Source of the DNA: Linyphia triangularis
Lineage: Eukaryota; Arthropoda; Arachnida; Araneae; Linyphiidae
DNA: 64,000 bases
Assembly: GCA_963978545.1 (NCBI GenBank)
Contig: OZ021724.1
Span: forward strand, 26,339,933-26,403,932
Direction: 5' to 3'
In this document: positions 1-37,603 of the stretch, one piece after another
Layout: the number at the start of each line of letters is the position of its first letter
How positions within the stretch are numbered: the stretch's first letter is position 1
Position numbers and translations under genes: made by a program
Notes under the pieces: model-generated
What the model was told of the DNA's origin: nothing
Database searches by the model: none
Seen by the model: the letters and a program-made list of their open reading frames with translations, nothing else

Positions 1-599
1 CTTCCATTGGATATGATCTCTACTCCATCTAGGCTCATAGGGATGTGGGAACTCTGGGGATTCCACAGTTCTTCGCAAATTTCGAAACCTAAGCAAGTAT
101 CCAATGTGGCGATGACAGCATCTCCGATGAGGACAGTTTTCTGTCCACATATTTCTTGGATCATTCTTGGCAAGAAATAGTCCTCGGTTAGTCTCGTTTT
201 CGTCCAGGCAGTGAACCAGCGGCTTTCTCTATAGCAACCGTCATCGCACAATATCAGCTTTGGACGAATCAGGAGTATTTTCTTGTTTAGGAATACCACC
301 CTGCAATTGTACGTTACATTTTTATGCATCACTGGCATTCCGACATCGACTATCATGTCTTTGCAGACGGGATCCATCAAAAGCTTACCCAAAACTTCCC
401 AAGAGTGAAGCAAGGTGTCACTTTCATAAAAATGGTCCCCACAACTGTAGCCAGTCACTTCTAATTCTGGTCCACAGCGGTAGGTAGCGCCTCTATCTTT
501 TGCCTGCTTGATGCTTTCGAGAATACGTTCATAGTTCCCCTGGAAATCCATGGCCCACTGATTCAGTGTACAAGTTGCAAGAATTACTTTTCTTCCCAT
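1..599 (-). CDS. NADSYN1: Glutamine-dependent NAD+ synthetase, N-terminal part (runs off left edge)
   Basis: The minus strand reads 199 uninterrupted codons from an ATG at 599-597 ([19 protein letters not shown]) to the window edge. This is the nitrilase-like glutaminase domain of eukaryotic NAD+ synthetase, which hydrolyses glutamine and passes ammonia to the C-terminal synthetase domain that amidates deamido-NAD+. The glutaminase catalytic triad is visible at the expected positions: Glu45 (GPELEVTGY), Lys114 (LIRPKLIL) and Cys175 (GFEICEELW). The start is chosen because it matches the conserved eukaryotic N-terminus. No intron is seen in these 199 codons. The synthetase domain lies outside the window. 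Family identification is from memory but the match is strong; the enzyme is cytosolic in animals. Confidence 0.95.
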   Translation of the reverse strand, partial: MGRKVILATCTLNQWAMDFQGNYERILESIKQAKDRGATYRCGPELEVTGYSCGDHFYESDTLLHSWEVLGKLLMDPVCKDMIVDVGMPVMHKNVTYNCRVVFLNKKILLIRPKLILCDDGCYRESRWFTAWTKTRLTEDYFLPRMIQEICGQKTVLIGDAVIATLDTCLGFEICEELWNPQSSHIPMSLDGVEIISNG

Positions 600-1190
600 T
601 TTGAAAGGGAAAAGTGGTCACAAGCTCTGTTTTGATGCCTTAACTAAGATTTGATTCGTTGTAGAAACTAAGAGAACACACCTTAATCTCCAATTGCAGA
701 GGATTGTAGAATATCGTAGAAATAGGTTCACTCCTCACCTTGAACAAAAAAAAAGTCACGTTAGAAAAATTGAAAGAAACGTTTAATTAAAAATACTGAA
801 ATGGTGAGGAATAAAAGCTCATGAGGCGAAAATGTTACGGCATGGTACAGTTGTCACAGAAAATAATTTTTCAGAACGCCACTAAATCATTTCTGCCTTC
901 TGCAGAAGATCCTGGAATTTATTAACTATGCCAATTTGTTATACAAGATGGGTCATATATTCAACCACTCTGTTACATTGTAACATTACTTTAGCACGGC
1001 TGAAGTCTAAATGCAGAAAGCCGGTGAAAAAATCTTCACGTAGATTAAAAGCTTCGACAAGCTCAGTGCGACAAGCTCCGTATAGAAATGGCTATAAAAA
1101 AAAAAAAAAAAAAAAAAAAAGACAACTCCAGATACTTAATTCCAAGGTCGAGTTAAATAATTCCTTTTAAAATAATATCCAATGCATATT
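600..1190. other. Upstream flank of NADSYN1
   Basis: AT-rich sequence immediately upstream of the NADSYN1 start. It probably holds its 5' UTR and proximal promoter. A 24-nt poly-A run ends near 1120. No coding exon is seen. Confidence 0.4.
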
Positions 1191-1575
1191 TAAGGTGGTT
1201 AGGAAAAAGGAAATATATATGTATATTTTTGAAACGCATGAGATGAAAAAAGTTGTTACATATCTTGATAAGAAAACTGCAAACAAATTTTTGAAAAAAA
1301 TATTTTCCGATCGCGCATTCACCGCAAAGTTTGGAGAAAATGAAAAAATAACTATTTTTCCTAATTTTTTTTTTTTTAAATTTCTAAACGTTATATAATT
1401 GAAAGGCAATTGTTTGCAATATGTAGTAAAAGGGTGGTATAACACAGGAAAATGTGCACTATTCTATGCATTTTTAAAACATATATTAATAATAAAAAAT
1501 ACTCAAAAGTAAAAAATTTTGTAAAAAATAATGATTTTTCTATAAAATGAGTGCTAACGTTATTTCTTATATATA
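1191..1575 (+). repeat. Left arm of the inverted repeat
   Basis: About 385 bp that pairs with 2930-3490 on the opposite strand, with several indels, mainly in A/T homopolymers. Short ORFs on both strands here are by-products of the repeat. Confidence 0.6.
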
Positions 1576-1944
1576 TAAAAAAAAAAAAAAAAAAAAAAAA
1601 TGCTTTCATTAATATGTGGAACCCTATTTCTTGAGCTTTCTATCCTAGTGATGCACTTTGAATTAAACTTTTGTAGAAAAATCGGGCATTATGGATGTTT
1701 AGAAAAGAAGGTGCTGTCCCAACGTCTTTGGCGTCAGCGCCACCCACTTTTTGTCTTCTCTCTGCGTTCCACAGCTTGTGAGTGACAAGGAAACGAGTTG
1801 AAGTCAGATTTCAGTGGTCCCTAGTAGCACAGAAACGCTGACCAATTTCTCCAGACTTAATCCCGATGAGAAACGTTGTGAATCGGCCGTTGGAAACAAT
1901 ATTAGCCAATCTCGCCCAATTCTGGATAAAATATAGAAGAGGTT

Positions 1945-2325
1945 TTGAAATGTCGATGCACAGTTTTAAAATTGGGATATTGTATTTATGAGAAACAAAA
2001 CTATGAGGCGGTTTTGACACGTTTGTTGAAAAATCGTGTATTTTGGAAATATGCTCTGACAGAATTAGCTAATCATCCAGTCTTCCCCTGTTTCCTCCAA
2101 TACAGCTGTGCTACACCGGATACGCCACTTTTTACTAACAAATATTCGTTTGTACTTCCCAGTCCTATTACAAGCATTCCAATTAATTATGTTCGCGTAA
2201 TCAGTGGCAATAAAGTTAAGTTTGGTTACCTTGAAATGCCTGATTGTCTTTCTCTAGGAAAGTTCTCGAGATTTCATAACCCGACGATCCAGTTCTCTTA
2301 CACCTCTCCATTGCCTTATATATGA
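1945..2325 (+). other. Unassigned 126-codon ORF in the core of the inverted-repeat element
   Basis: An open frame of 126 codons starts MKCRCTVLKLG and ends SPLPYI. It is longer than expected by chance in such AT-rich DNA and lies between the two inverted arms. I recognise no domain. It could be a remnant of an element-encoded protein. The reverse strand also has a 69-codon ORF overlapping its start. Probably not a functional host gene. Confidence 0.15.
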
Positions 2326-2929
2326 TCTTAGGTCCGTAAGAAAATTAACTTTCTTTTAGTGCAAAAATATCAAGAAGATATAACTGATCTGTGCTCAGTA
2401 CTTTCATCTCAACTTAAGGAATTAAACATTCAACACGTCAAAAATCAGTCAGGGGAAATTTTTTACAGTTCTTCAATTTTTTATCTATGATCCCACTGAA
2501 AGGTGTTGGTCCTGTTGTAGTACTATCTAAGACGTGTTTAAATAGGCATCAGAATGGAAATTCATTGAAGTATAAGAGGCATATATCCTACTGTAGTGGT
2601 CTCCCAACGTGCAATTTGATTTGTCAGATTATTTCCTGTCAGTATTAATGGCAGTCCCAATCAAAGCCATATGCACTATGATTCAATGAATAAGCAAATA
2701 AGTTTATGAGCTTCAAAGGAAGAGAACGCTCCACTAGAAAGGCCACCCCGATTGAAATCCCTCCAAAACACAGTTTTTATCAATGTTTCAAAGGTTATTC
2801 GTGAACGATTATTATTGAATAATTACTAATTTGATTTTTTCCCAAGTTCTATCTACTTCATTCCACATAATACAAACTTATGTGCTTCGATAATTTAGTG
2901 ATTGGTGTGTTCCACAAATTGATGGAAAA

Positions 2930-3380
2930 AAGGTATTTTTTGTATTTATTCAAAACTTTGAAGTAAATGCTTGAAGTAAATAAAATAATTTTAACAAAAA
3001 TATTTAAGAAATAACGTTTTAGTATCTATTTTATAGAAAAATCAATTTTTTAACAAAAAAATGTATTTTTGAATATCTTAATTATTAATTTATAGACCGC
3101 GAGGTTGCGGGTTCGAGTCCCGTGTTGGCATGGGTGTTTGTAAATGTATGTTGGTTTGTTAAATGACGAAATGTTTCGGTGCATTATAGCCCTCGTGTTG
3201 CTGACGGCGCCAGATAATCTGAATACAACCAACCAACCCTTTCACTACACATTGCAAACAATTGCCTTTCAAATATATAACGTTTAGAAATTTTAAAAAA
3301 TTTAGGAAAAATAGTTATTTCTTGTATTTTCTCCAAACTTTGAGGTGAATGCGCGATCGAAAGATTTTTTTTTCTCATTT

Positions 3381-3411
<31 letters not shown>

Positions 3412-3490
3412 TCTTAACAAGATATGTAACAACTTATTTCACCTCATGCGTTTCGAAAATAAAAAAATAAAAATTTCGAACCACCCTAAT
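2930..3490 (-). repeat. Right arm of the inverted repeat, split by a SINE
   Basis: Reverse-complement relative of 1191-1575. The 3235-3490 part carries the outer-end homology and 2930-3090 the inner-end homology; the SINE lies between them. Confidence 0.55.
3093..3233 (+). mobile_element. tRNA-derived SINE, 5'-truncated copy
   Basis: Starts at tagaccgcgagg and contains the pol III B-box ggttcgagtcc inside a tRNA T-arm (gcggg/cccgt stem), then a 3' body ending gataatctgaatacaacc and an (aacc)n tail. It is nearly identical to 58682-58820, so both belong to one SINE family. This copy lacks the A-box half seen in the other. Confidence 0.8.
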
Positions 3491-3759
3491 GCCCATCCAA
3501 CTGTCTTTTGACACTATTTTACTCCCGGAGAATTTACGATGCGTTTTAGCAGATTGTTCTATTTCAGAAAAAAACATTTACTGTTTCCAAAATTAACATG
3601 ATTTAGATATCTGGTATCCATAACCTATCTCCTTTCAATAAACAACATTCTAAATCATTGATATCACCTTGTTAAATATATTAAAATATCCGGATAAAAT
3701 TAAATCTTGACATTCTTTCGGTCACCTAATCTTTATACATGAAAGGCAAAGACTCCACT

Positions 3760-4290
3760 TCCCCACAACTCTGAAATTCGGTACAAATGTGAACAAAGAC
3801 ACACATAGAAAAAGTAAGCTATTCTTATCACGATTTATGAACTTTAAGGGGTCAAACGTTCAAAGCGAGGGACATTCGAATGCCCCACTGCCCATTTATT
3901 CACACCTCTGATATTTGATACAAATGTGGGCAAGCAATAAACAAATATTTCCATGTCAATTAATGAACTTAAAAGGGGTCAAACATCTCGAACGTGGGAT
4001 ATTCTAATGTCCTTTTTCCAATATAGTCACAATTTTGATATTCGGTACAAACAAATGTCAACAAGGGCAGGGTCGAAATGTTCTAAACGAGGAATATCCC
4101 ACTTCCAAAAAAGTCATAACTCTGAAATTTCGTGCTGCAAAAAAGCTGTTTTGATCTCAATGAACAATTTTAAGATTCCAAACATTCGCGACTAATTTTA
4201 TTGGAAATGCTATTTAATTCCTATATTTCATGGTTAATAAGGTGAAATCGAGGATCGGAATATGATCACAACTTGAAATCGGTAAAAATG
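3760..4290. repeat. Diverged tandem array, period about 130 bp
   Basis: Motifs such as ggtacaaatgtgaacaa, aaggggtcaaac and a following cccac/att block recur with starts near 3780, 3917, 4044 and less clearly near 4130 and 4279. About four degenerate units are visible. No coding capacity is evident. Confidence 0.55.
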
Positions 4291-5207
4291 TCAAGTACGC
4301 CAATGTGTTTTAAAATGTCAGTCACCGCCATTTTTTTTTTTTTAATAACAAAGTTAACTGCTTATGATGCCTTAACTTGGTCCAGTTTTAAGTAAATAAC
4401 TCTTGACGCACCGGACTAGGAAGTTTTACCTTGAAATCTACTGAACCAAGTTTTTTTTCCCCCTATAACTATCTTGACAAATCCAGGTTCTCAGCAACAC
4501 AATTTTATTTCGATATTTCGTAGTTACGGTGGCGAAATAGTGAACAGGGGGCATGCTCATAATTTCAACTTTCAAGCAGATGAAGTTATATTTTTTCAAT
4601 TAAACTTCACTTTGAATGAATTGGAAAACTCAAAAAGGGCATAACCCTTTGGGGAAAACGGTGCTTTTCCCGTTAGACAGGTACCAGATAAAAACCGCCA
4701 AATTGCAGCGATAACTTATCCAAACTAACCTTTAAATCATTTATAGTTACTATAACAAACCGCTATAGGGTTGTTATAGGAAAAAGCAATTTACGTGAAT
4801 TTTCTTGTGTAAAACTCATAACATCGTAAAAAGCTGCCTTGTTTGGGAAAAAAAAAATTTAAAAATTGAAAGAACTTTTTTTTAAAAAGTTGTATAACTA
4901 AAAAAAATTCAAAAAATAAATTTTTTAAATAATCCTGAAACACACAAATGGAAAAATTCTTCTTTTAAAAAAAGCATGAATTATATGAAAGTGGTCCCAA
5001 GTCTGTCTTAATGTTCATTTATTTTAATTCTGAACATTATTGGAAAGGGGATCATAATCTTCAAAGCATATTTTCCTTAGATTTCCAAAGTAAGGAGAAT
5101 TAGTGCCTAAAGCTAAAGGACAAGATTAGTTGGCTAGGTTGTATTTTTTATTGCGTAAGAATTGCATTAAACAACAGATACTTTTTCAAGGGGATACTGC
5201 TGCGTAC

Positions 5208-5344
5208 CTTTGTTTCAAATGAGAGAAAATCTGCAAAACCTTCAACAATTGCCAAGAGATTATCTGCCACTATTATAGCAGGGTCTACTAATTTTTGAAA
5301 TCTTATATATTTTAGATCATCGATGCAAAAATCAACATCAAGTC
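5208..5344 (-). CDS. Candidate internal coding exon, unknown gene
   Basis: On the minus strand an open stretch reads LDVDFCIDDLKYIRFQKLVD and continues about 25 residues to FLSFETK. It is followed directly by a good donor (ACAAAG|gtacgc at 5207). The acceptor is uncertain: an AG lies at 5346-5345 but its polypyrimidine tract is poor, and the frame stays open further upstream (about 50 more bases). The residue composition looks like real protein rather than AT-rich noise. I do not recognise the family and see no adjoining exons with confidence. Confidence 0.35.
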
Positions 5345-6879
5345 CTTCCACATGATAGGTGAATGTTCCGACATTGATGAGTTACGAGTAAGAGCAAAAA
5401 GAACCAAGATCCATTTCTTAAGATTTTTGTTGCATGAGGATACATAAGACATTTTTTTTTTGTTTTTGTTTTTCAGAAACTCCTCATTTTAAACAAAATA
5501 TTTGGGAAATTAGTATACAGGATTCCTTATTAATATTCACAGATATCTTAGTTTAAACAAATAAGATATTAGACATTTTACAGATTGAAGGCAAAATATA
5601 ACATTCATAAGTTAATTAGATAATATTTGCAAGTAAATAAGGTTCTGTTGCGCAAAGTATCATCATGAATAGTTTTACTGATAGCCTCTCCCTTCCTTGT
5701 CAATTTTTGATAGCTAAATTTGTCAATTAAAGATAAATTTTTTGGCATGATAACTATGTAACAAAGCATGCACTGCACTCACATAGATGTCAGAGGAATA
5801 TTAGCAAGGAGTGTGCACATCGCAAACAATGGGATGAAAAACGGTTAAAATCATTGTTCAAACCATAATTTTTCAAAACTATTATTTGGACTTCCTAATG
5901 AAATGTTGATAGTTACATATTAATTTGTATATAAACTGCTTAAAACAAATACTTTACTTGCTTTTCCTATTAAATCTTGTACCTTTTCTTAATGTTATTT
6001 TAGAATTTAAAAAGCTAGGAGCAAGCAAGTGCACGTCCTTGCCCCTCCCTGTTGAGGTCCATGAATTACCATTCATCAACAAAAGAGCGACAACAAATTA
6101 GTTACATATCTTATACACAGGGATGAGATTGGCAAAAAAGCAAAAAGACTGAAATCATAAACGAGCAAGAAATTTGTACCATAATTTATAAGCGAAAGAT
6201 GTCATAAGAAATAAAACAACATTACATGAAACATGATAAAAATAATAATTATTTCTTATTCAGTAAGTATAAATCAGATGAGAGAGAAGGTTTATTAGAC
6301 CCAAGGTGAGACAAAAAAAAGCAGAATGTTTTACCCCCAAAACATGGTCATGTGATTTCAATAACCTATCATAGCACGAAGTATAACCCGGTCGCAAAGC
6401 ACTTGGTAATCTGCGAGGAAAAGAGAGCGATGTGGGAAAATATCTTGGCCAGGCACGACGATAAGTAAACTTTCGTTGAAAAAAACTGGTTCCGATAAAA
6501 AAAATGCGAATTCTTAAATCAGGGAAAGTTTTTTTTTTTTTAATGGAATATTTATATATATATAAAAAGCAGAAACCCCCCAAAAGCATAAAAATTTTGT
6601 GCCGTAAACATATAACTAAAACATAAAAAAATCATAATTAAAGAGTTTGATTTAGAAACCAATTAATACTAAGTACTCAAAATTAGCACTAATCAGACAA
6701 TATACGTAAAATATTAAAAGTTTTATAAAATTTCATGTAAACGTTTGGTTTTTTTTAAATCACAAATTAAAAGAGACTGAATATTTCTGGTGCAATATCT
6801 GGACTTTTGAAAGTATTCTAACTTTAAATGAACAAGTGCCTTCTGAAAGGTCTTTCAACGTAAAGAGGATATAGGCATT

Positions 6880-7025
6880 TTCATCCTGAAATTGAAAATC
6901 TCCAGAAAATTCTCCCCAGACAATCCAAAATTTGAGTAAAGATCGTCAATTATCACCATGTCTATACCAGAAATCGAACCCCAGACCTATCGCACATTAA
7001 GCGAGCATTATGTCTCTGAGGCGTG
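6880..7025 (-). mobile_element. tRNA-derived SINE-like sequence
   Basis: The minus strand carries a B-box-like ggttcgatttc (6980-6970) preceded by an A-box-like segment (cgcctcagagacataatgctc) at tRNA-like spacing. It differs in sequence from the SINE at 3093 and 58659, so it is a second family. Ends are not defined. Confidence 0.4.
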
Positions 7026-9708
7026 CATTAGTTAGAAATTCAATAAATAGAATAGAAATGAAAATGTTTAGAACTGTTTTAATTATTAACCATGAATATA
7101 TATGTAATGTATTCGCATTGGAATCGTCAATGAAGCTATTGGATTGCTCTAGTAAATTCTCCAGTTAACGAGAACCACTTAGAACATAGTAGAACGTCAC
7201 TCAAACTCATATAAGCTACGTAATCCGTTTTGACTCCGCCTCTTAGAATATCAAATCTTGACTAGTGATTGCATCACCCACTTCGCTCATTGCCTCTCTA
7301 ACAATAAACTTTTATATTTGTTTAATCTCGGCTGATTTTTATATCCTAAGAGTGTCAACACTATTTTACTGTTACATATATACTGTGTAGCTGAATGGAT
7401 TGCACAACAATGAAGTTATTAAAATATGCCAGTTGCTTTATGTACAATTTATTGTGATAAAGTTCAATTAGATTAATTAGATTAAATTAGATTAAAGTTC
7501 AATTAGATAAAGATTAATTTAAGTGAATACAATTTACAGCTACATTGTATTCACTTTATTTTAAATTCAATTAATGTCATTTGAACAGCATAGTGAATGA
7601 ATTTGTTAAGTGACTTTTTGAAAAAAAAATATACTGTTGGAATAACATGTTACAATTTGCTTTAAATGTAGAATGTTCAATGATTCTGCAATGCCTTCTA
7701 ATAAGGTGGTTTTCAATGGAAAATGTTATATACAAGGTTTTGTACAGCATAAGTGGAGAAACATGTTAAGTAGGGCACATAACATATTCTTCCACCAGAA
7801 TGAAAACAAAAGTCCTCCATGAAAAGAAAAAAATATTAGTTTCTAAATATTAGGTCTAATAATTATAAATAAAAATTTATAATTATTTAAAAAATAAAAG
7901 ATTACCTTTTTCAAAGACTTGATTTTTATTTTCATTGTTTTAACTCGCATTAATTTGCGACTTTACAGTTGTGAGGCAAAATTTCTTTCTTTTCATAAGT
8001 ACCGGAGACACAGTAATCGAACAAAAAAGAGCATCGTAACAAAGATAATATTGGTTACTTAATACATTAGCTGCCACCACATAAAAATAACTGACAGCTT
8101 TAACTTGGCTCCTCACTCGACACACAAGGAGATATTTAACAAGTTTTTGAAAATTCCAACTGTGTTTCTACCACTTATAAAGTGCTAAGCAGTCATACAT
8201 CTTATAATTTTGAGCATCTAGAAAAATACAAGATCAAAATTTTCTAAGATAAATCCCTCTCTCCAACAAAACCTGACTTGCGTCCCTAGGGGCCCAAAGC
8301 AGATAATTTTTCCAGGGCCCTGTAAAAAAAATTGTGGAAGACCCTTAATATTTATTGACAGTGTTGCTGGAAGGATTTTAGTCTTTAATCTGCAAGTTTA
8401 TTGAAAACCATTTTCAAAAGTCCAAAATTTCACAACAAAAAATCAGCCAAAATATAATCCCCCTGAATATTTAGCTCATGTTTTTAGAAAAACATTTCAT
8501 ATGCCTACCCATGATAGGCAGTAAAAATTATGTTTATCCACTAAGCTCTTTGGTACAAATCTAGTATAGGATATTTCTTGGGCAAAAAATTTTTTACAGT
8601 TTTTTTTTTCACGCATAAAAGCAGTTTCTGGCAACAGGATATTTTTTAAGTTATGTATTTTAACATACTTTTATTATTATTTTAACTTAATTATATTATT
8701 ATTTATATTTTCATCATAATTTTATATTAGTTACCGTGTTTTTGTCTCAGCAATTCTTCCGACTGGTAAATGAAAAAAAAAATCGCTAAATGTCTACCTC
8801 TGTTCCGAGTCTTGTCTATTGCCTTCCATTAGTAGGTTATTTAACTAAATTTGTTTTGTGTTTGAATCCATTTCTAGTAGTATATATGCAATTTTGTTTG
8901 CACTTAGGAAAACAAGGCATTCCCAGATAATTAACATTAGATAACAAATCAAAATACATCAGTATGTATAGTAGCAATATAATTAACAGGAAAACTAGAA
9001 AATATTATACTTCTTGTAAATAGAAGAAACATAGAATGCTCAAACTCTGTGTTGTTTCAGTTCACAAAAAGGAATGCAATCCATCTGAAGAAAATAAATA
9101 AAGTTGTAACAAGCCTGAAAAACTTTTGACTTCAGTTTTATTATCACTGTGTTCGCAAGTCTTATCTAACTATAGCTATATACCAATCTACACACAGGAT
9201 TCAGCTGCAAATTTTATAAAATCGAGAGAATTGAACAACGACGGAGCCACTTAGGCTCATTTTAATTAAATTTTAAGGTCAGAAATGGAATTGTGTTCAC
9301 CTTAACATTTAGGATAATTCGCAAAATCCTGGTTAACATACAATGTTTAAAGATGTATAGCATAAATTTCTAAAATACGAAAGAGAAAATTGTAATAAAA
9401 AAGCAACAGTTCAATAATTTCACTGAGAAAAAATAATAACTATCGAAGTTAGGGGCGACTACGATTTTGAAATAACTTATCACTCTTGGACAGCCAGCAA
9501 AACTTTGAATCATTACGGAATTTCCGCCTCGCTCAAAAAAGTTTCATTCAATTTTAGTGCAAGGATATTGATGCATGAATAACTATTAATCATTTGATAT
9601 GACGAAAAGATTGTCTGCAGTCAAGAATATTGAAACCGAAAGTTACTGTAACATTTACAAAATTAAAAAAAAAATTATGCAGCATTAAACAATATTAACT
9701 TATCTTAC

Positions 9709-9747
9709 CTTCAAACCAATTGTGTTGCTCCTCGTAACTTTAAAAGT
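9709..9747 (-). other. Candidate 39-bp exon with good splice sites
   Basis: On the minus strand an acceptor (ttattttcag) at 9748 and a donor (AAG|gtaagat) at 9708 bracket 39 bp, open in frame as TFKVTRSNTIGLK. It could be a microexon or a 5' UTR exon of a minus-strand transcript. No homology is recognised. Confidence 0.25.
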
Positions 9748-12340
9748 CTGAAAATAACGTCTATTAATGATAAACAAAAAGAACTGTCAGACTTTACCCA
9801 AATATTAAGGCGACAAGTTACCGCCGGACTCAAGATTCAGAATGACCTCCAGCCATCAAAACATTAAAAATCGTAACCATGCGACAGGCAACAGCGACAG
9901 TTAGGGCGTAGACATAATGAGGTTGATCTCTAGGTATAAACTATTATCTCTGACGTCATACTCAGAAAAATGGTAACAAAACGTCATGTAGCAGACAGTT
10001 TGGCTATGTAGAGATAGGACAGTAGGTTGAGCAATTCATTGAAAATAATCTGAGGGATTAAATAGAAGCTTCTTATTATCTGGTAAATCACCTTATAATC
10101 GAGCAGAACTCATTAAATCAAACAAAGTCAGGAAATCCAATTGATAACTCATGATTTTGTGTTTTTAACTTAATTTTAATTTTTAACGTTAATAATTTGT
10201 CTGTATATAATACACGTTTCATCAATGCCCCCTCATTTTCCTCGTTAGTATTGGTCATATTTATCTTTTTGTCGTAGAATAACTCTAATAGTACAGAGAG
10301 TGGATTGAATATCATGCTCTTGGTGAATAATTGGTTATCAAATTTTGGTGAAAATAACTTTGGCGTCATACGATACTGGATTGTAAACTTAACGTATCCC
10401 CTTCCTTGATTGTCTTGTTGTGTGGTTAACTTAAAAAAACTACAAAAATATATAGCAGACTCCCTTATTTGATATAATAATCTTTCTGAACTGATGCTCT
10501 AATTCAAATTTTAACATACTTGATTAGTTATACTCTTTTTCAAATGCACCAAATGATTTATTATTTCTTTTAGCTACACTTGTTTTCCTTTCCCACAACT
10601 TAATGATATTAGTCAAATGCTGCCTTTTTCGGATGCTTTTAAAATTTAAATGAGTTTAACTCATTCATAACTTTTCTATGATCTATTTGTACAAGTGAAG
10701 TAAAAGGCTGGTCGTGGCTTAAGACACTAAAGATCTTATTCCACACTTTTTGAAATACTCTGAATTTAAACAATTTAACGTTATATCAAATTCATCAGGA
10801 AATTATAAATGTAATGCTCAACACTCAGCATTCTATCATAGTCAGTTACTTTATTACAGGCAACTCCAGGTTATCAAATTCCCATTGCTTTAGCCTGATT
10901 TTCCATTAGTGGATTTTCCATTAATAGAACCCAGTGAATTGGATTTTCTTTCTCGGCAGCCACCTGCCACTAATTTTGAAAGAGAAATCAATAGCATAAC
11001 TTATGTCCTCTCTTGCCAGTCAGATTTTTCTAAACTGATGCAAGTTCTTAGATTGTTAATTTATCATTGATATAAATCAATTTGTAATAATCTATCCACT
11101 TTGCAACAGTAAGAAGAGATGTGATCAACTATGGCTTGGGACTCATAAGTTATACTACAAATAGATTAGTGATGAGGAGATAAATAATATTTTTAAGTTA
11201 CTTTTTCAAAGTAAAAGAACGTTGATTGCAACAAAAAAGGCTCATTTAATTTTTGCAAGTGTTGGGAAAAATGTGGCTTTTTCGATTTTTTTTTTGATTT
11301 TTTTATACAATTCGGAGACTTGATTTCTTTAAGAAGACTAGAGGATACTCTAAAACAACTATTTCTCCAGGTCTCAAAAAAGTTTCAAAATTATATGCAA
11401 TGACATACCATATATGTACTGATTCTTCTCAGAATATAAACTTATTTTTTCACTACAGTTCAAGATGCGAAAAGTGAGGTTTCTTGAGCATGTTGAGGAC
11501 AATTCCAAAATTCAGCCTACAGTGATGTGGGTATGAATAACTAACTAAACTATTCATCGTAAAAAAAGAAAGGTTAACTTAGTGTAGGGTTTGCATGGGA
11601 GACAATGACTAGACCATTTATTTCAATAAATTAATTGAAATAAACCATGATAAACTTTCTTTAAAAATAGTTCTGTATAGAGAGAGTGTTTTATTTTATA
11701 AACTCAGCTTCAACAAATATTTTGTAAGCAATAATGTCAAGCGGTGCGTGACAAAGATTGACAGCTTTTATAAATACATAGAATATAATTTTTCAAACTG
11801 TCACTAAAATTATTAAGAAATAAACTTTTATTCGAAAAATTTGGGCTACTTTTTACATAATTAAAAGATACTATGGAAGGTTGTTTTTATTATACCTTCC
11901 TCAAAAGAGTGTCGACAATATAATGAGAATATTTATAAATCCATTAAAGTCTGTTAAAATCTCTCCAATTGACACATGATATGATTAGATAAAAAGTAGG
12001 TTATGAAACCAATCAAGAATATATAGTTTAAAAAATTAAATTGAACATCAGAGGTCTGAATGAGTATCTGCTATGATTACAGGATTTAAGGTACTTTTTG
12101 TCTGATACACTGAAAAGTGCTTTCACTTTCTGCACATGTATTTCAAGTGAAAAAAGAAATATGTAAAAGAGTAATGAAAGATGCACCAATATTTTTATGC
12201 AGTAAATATCAAGTGTTCGTTTATTATTTAACATTATAACTTTTATTAAAAAAAAACAGGGATGGTATATTGATCTATTTAAATAGTGTAAAACAAATAA
12301 AATAAATGTCATCAGATTATAAAAAAATCACTATGATAAA

Positions 12341-12346
12341 TTTATT
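12341..12346 (-). promoter_or_regulatory. Poly(A) signal of EXOC5
   Basis: AATAAA on the minus strand about 50 nt downstream of the EXOC5 stop codon; the first good signal after the stop. Confidence 0.6.
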
Positions 12347-12396
12347 AGAAAATATAATATAAATTTTACAAGTTGTACAGCTAAACACCAATGCAA

Positions 12397-37258
<24,862 letters not shown>

Positions 37259-37603
37259 TGTAATTATGCACCAAAACTAAACTTTAATATTTTGTTCAAT
37301 ATTTTCTTCTCGTCTGTAACTTTTTGGACCTCCTCTAAAATAGCGTTGCCATAACACATAACAATTTATATTTCTGATTGAAATCACCTTCTACACTGAT
37401 TTTTTACGCAAAAAATATCAAACTCAACACATTTTTTAGTATTTTCAAAATTTAATTCTTATAACTGAATTGTTTTTTGATTTGTTAACAAAAAGGTGAT
37501 CTAAATTATTGAATTTTATGAGATTATAAAAACTAGATTAAAAATAGAAATTCACTTTAACCGTATAATGAATGGATATGAAAAATGAAAACAAAACTAT
37601 TGA
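37259..37603. promoter_or_regulatory. EXOC5 upstream region, left part of the EXOC5/OGFOD2 spacer
   Basis: These 345 bp between the EXOC5 start codon and the retrotransposon, plus 42946-43002, form the ancestral spacer of about 400 bp between two head-to-head genes. A shared promoter is inferred from the geometry; no TATA box or specific factor site is claimed. Confidence 0.5.
37590..37603 (+). repeat. Left target-site duplication of the LINE
   Basis: aacaaaactattga here is repeated at 42932-42945 directly after the (AAC)n tail. The first few bases could also belong to the tail, so the secure part is about 10 bp. Confidence 0.8.

Larger units (their letters stand above)
1191..3490. mobile_element. 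Element flanked by long inverted repeats, with a SINE nested in the right arm
   Basis: The sequence at 1191-1575 recurs in reverse complement at about 2930-3490. The outer ends read ggtggtt (left) and aaccaccct (right). Shared blocks include a stretch with acgcatgag, acatatcttg and gcgcattcacc, and further in a block around tgatttttctataaaat. In the right arm the match is interrupted by a tRNA-derived SINE at 3093-3233. Arms of about 350 bp around a 1.3-kb core are what a long-TIR DNA transposon or foldback element would look like. Two independent insertions of one dispersed repeat in opposite orientation would also give this picture. No clean target-site duplication was found. Confidence 0.45.
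4290..12340. other. Intergenic region between NADSYN1 and EXOC5
   Basis: About 8 kb of AT-rich DNA with no confidently identified gene. It holds two candidate minus-strand exons (5208-5344, 9709-9747), a tRNA-like SINE (about 6880-7025), simple ATTAGA-type repeats near 7460-7530 and a relatively GC-rich patch at 9810-10010 with a CRE-like tgacgtca. The two exon candidates could belong to one unrecognised minus-strand gene, or the short one to a NADSYN1 5' UTR. Confidence 0.4.

Noticed and set aside
260..487. Plus-strand 75-codon ORF
   Set aside because: It lies opposite the NADSYN1 coding sequence, whose catalytic residues confirm the minus strand.
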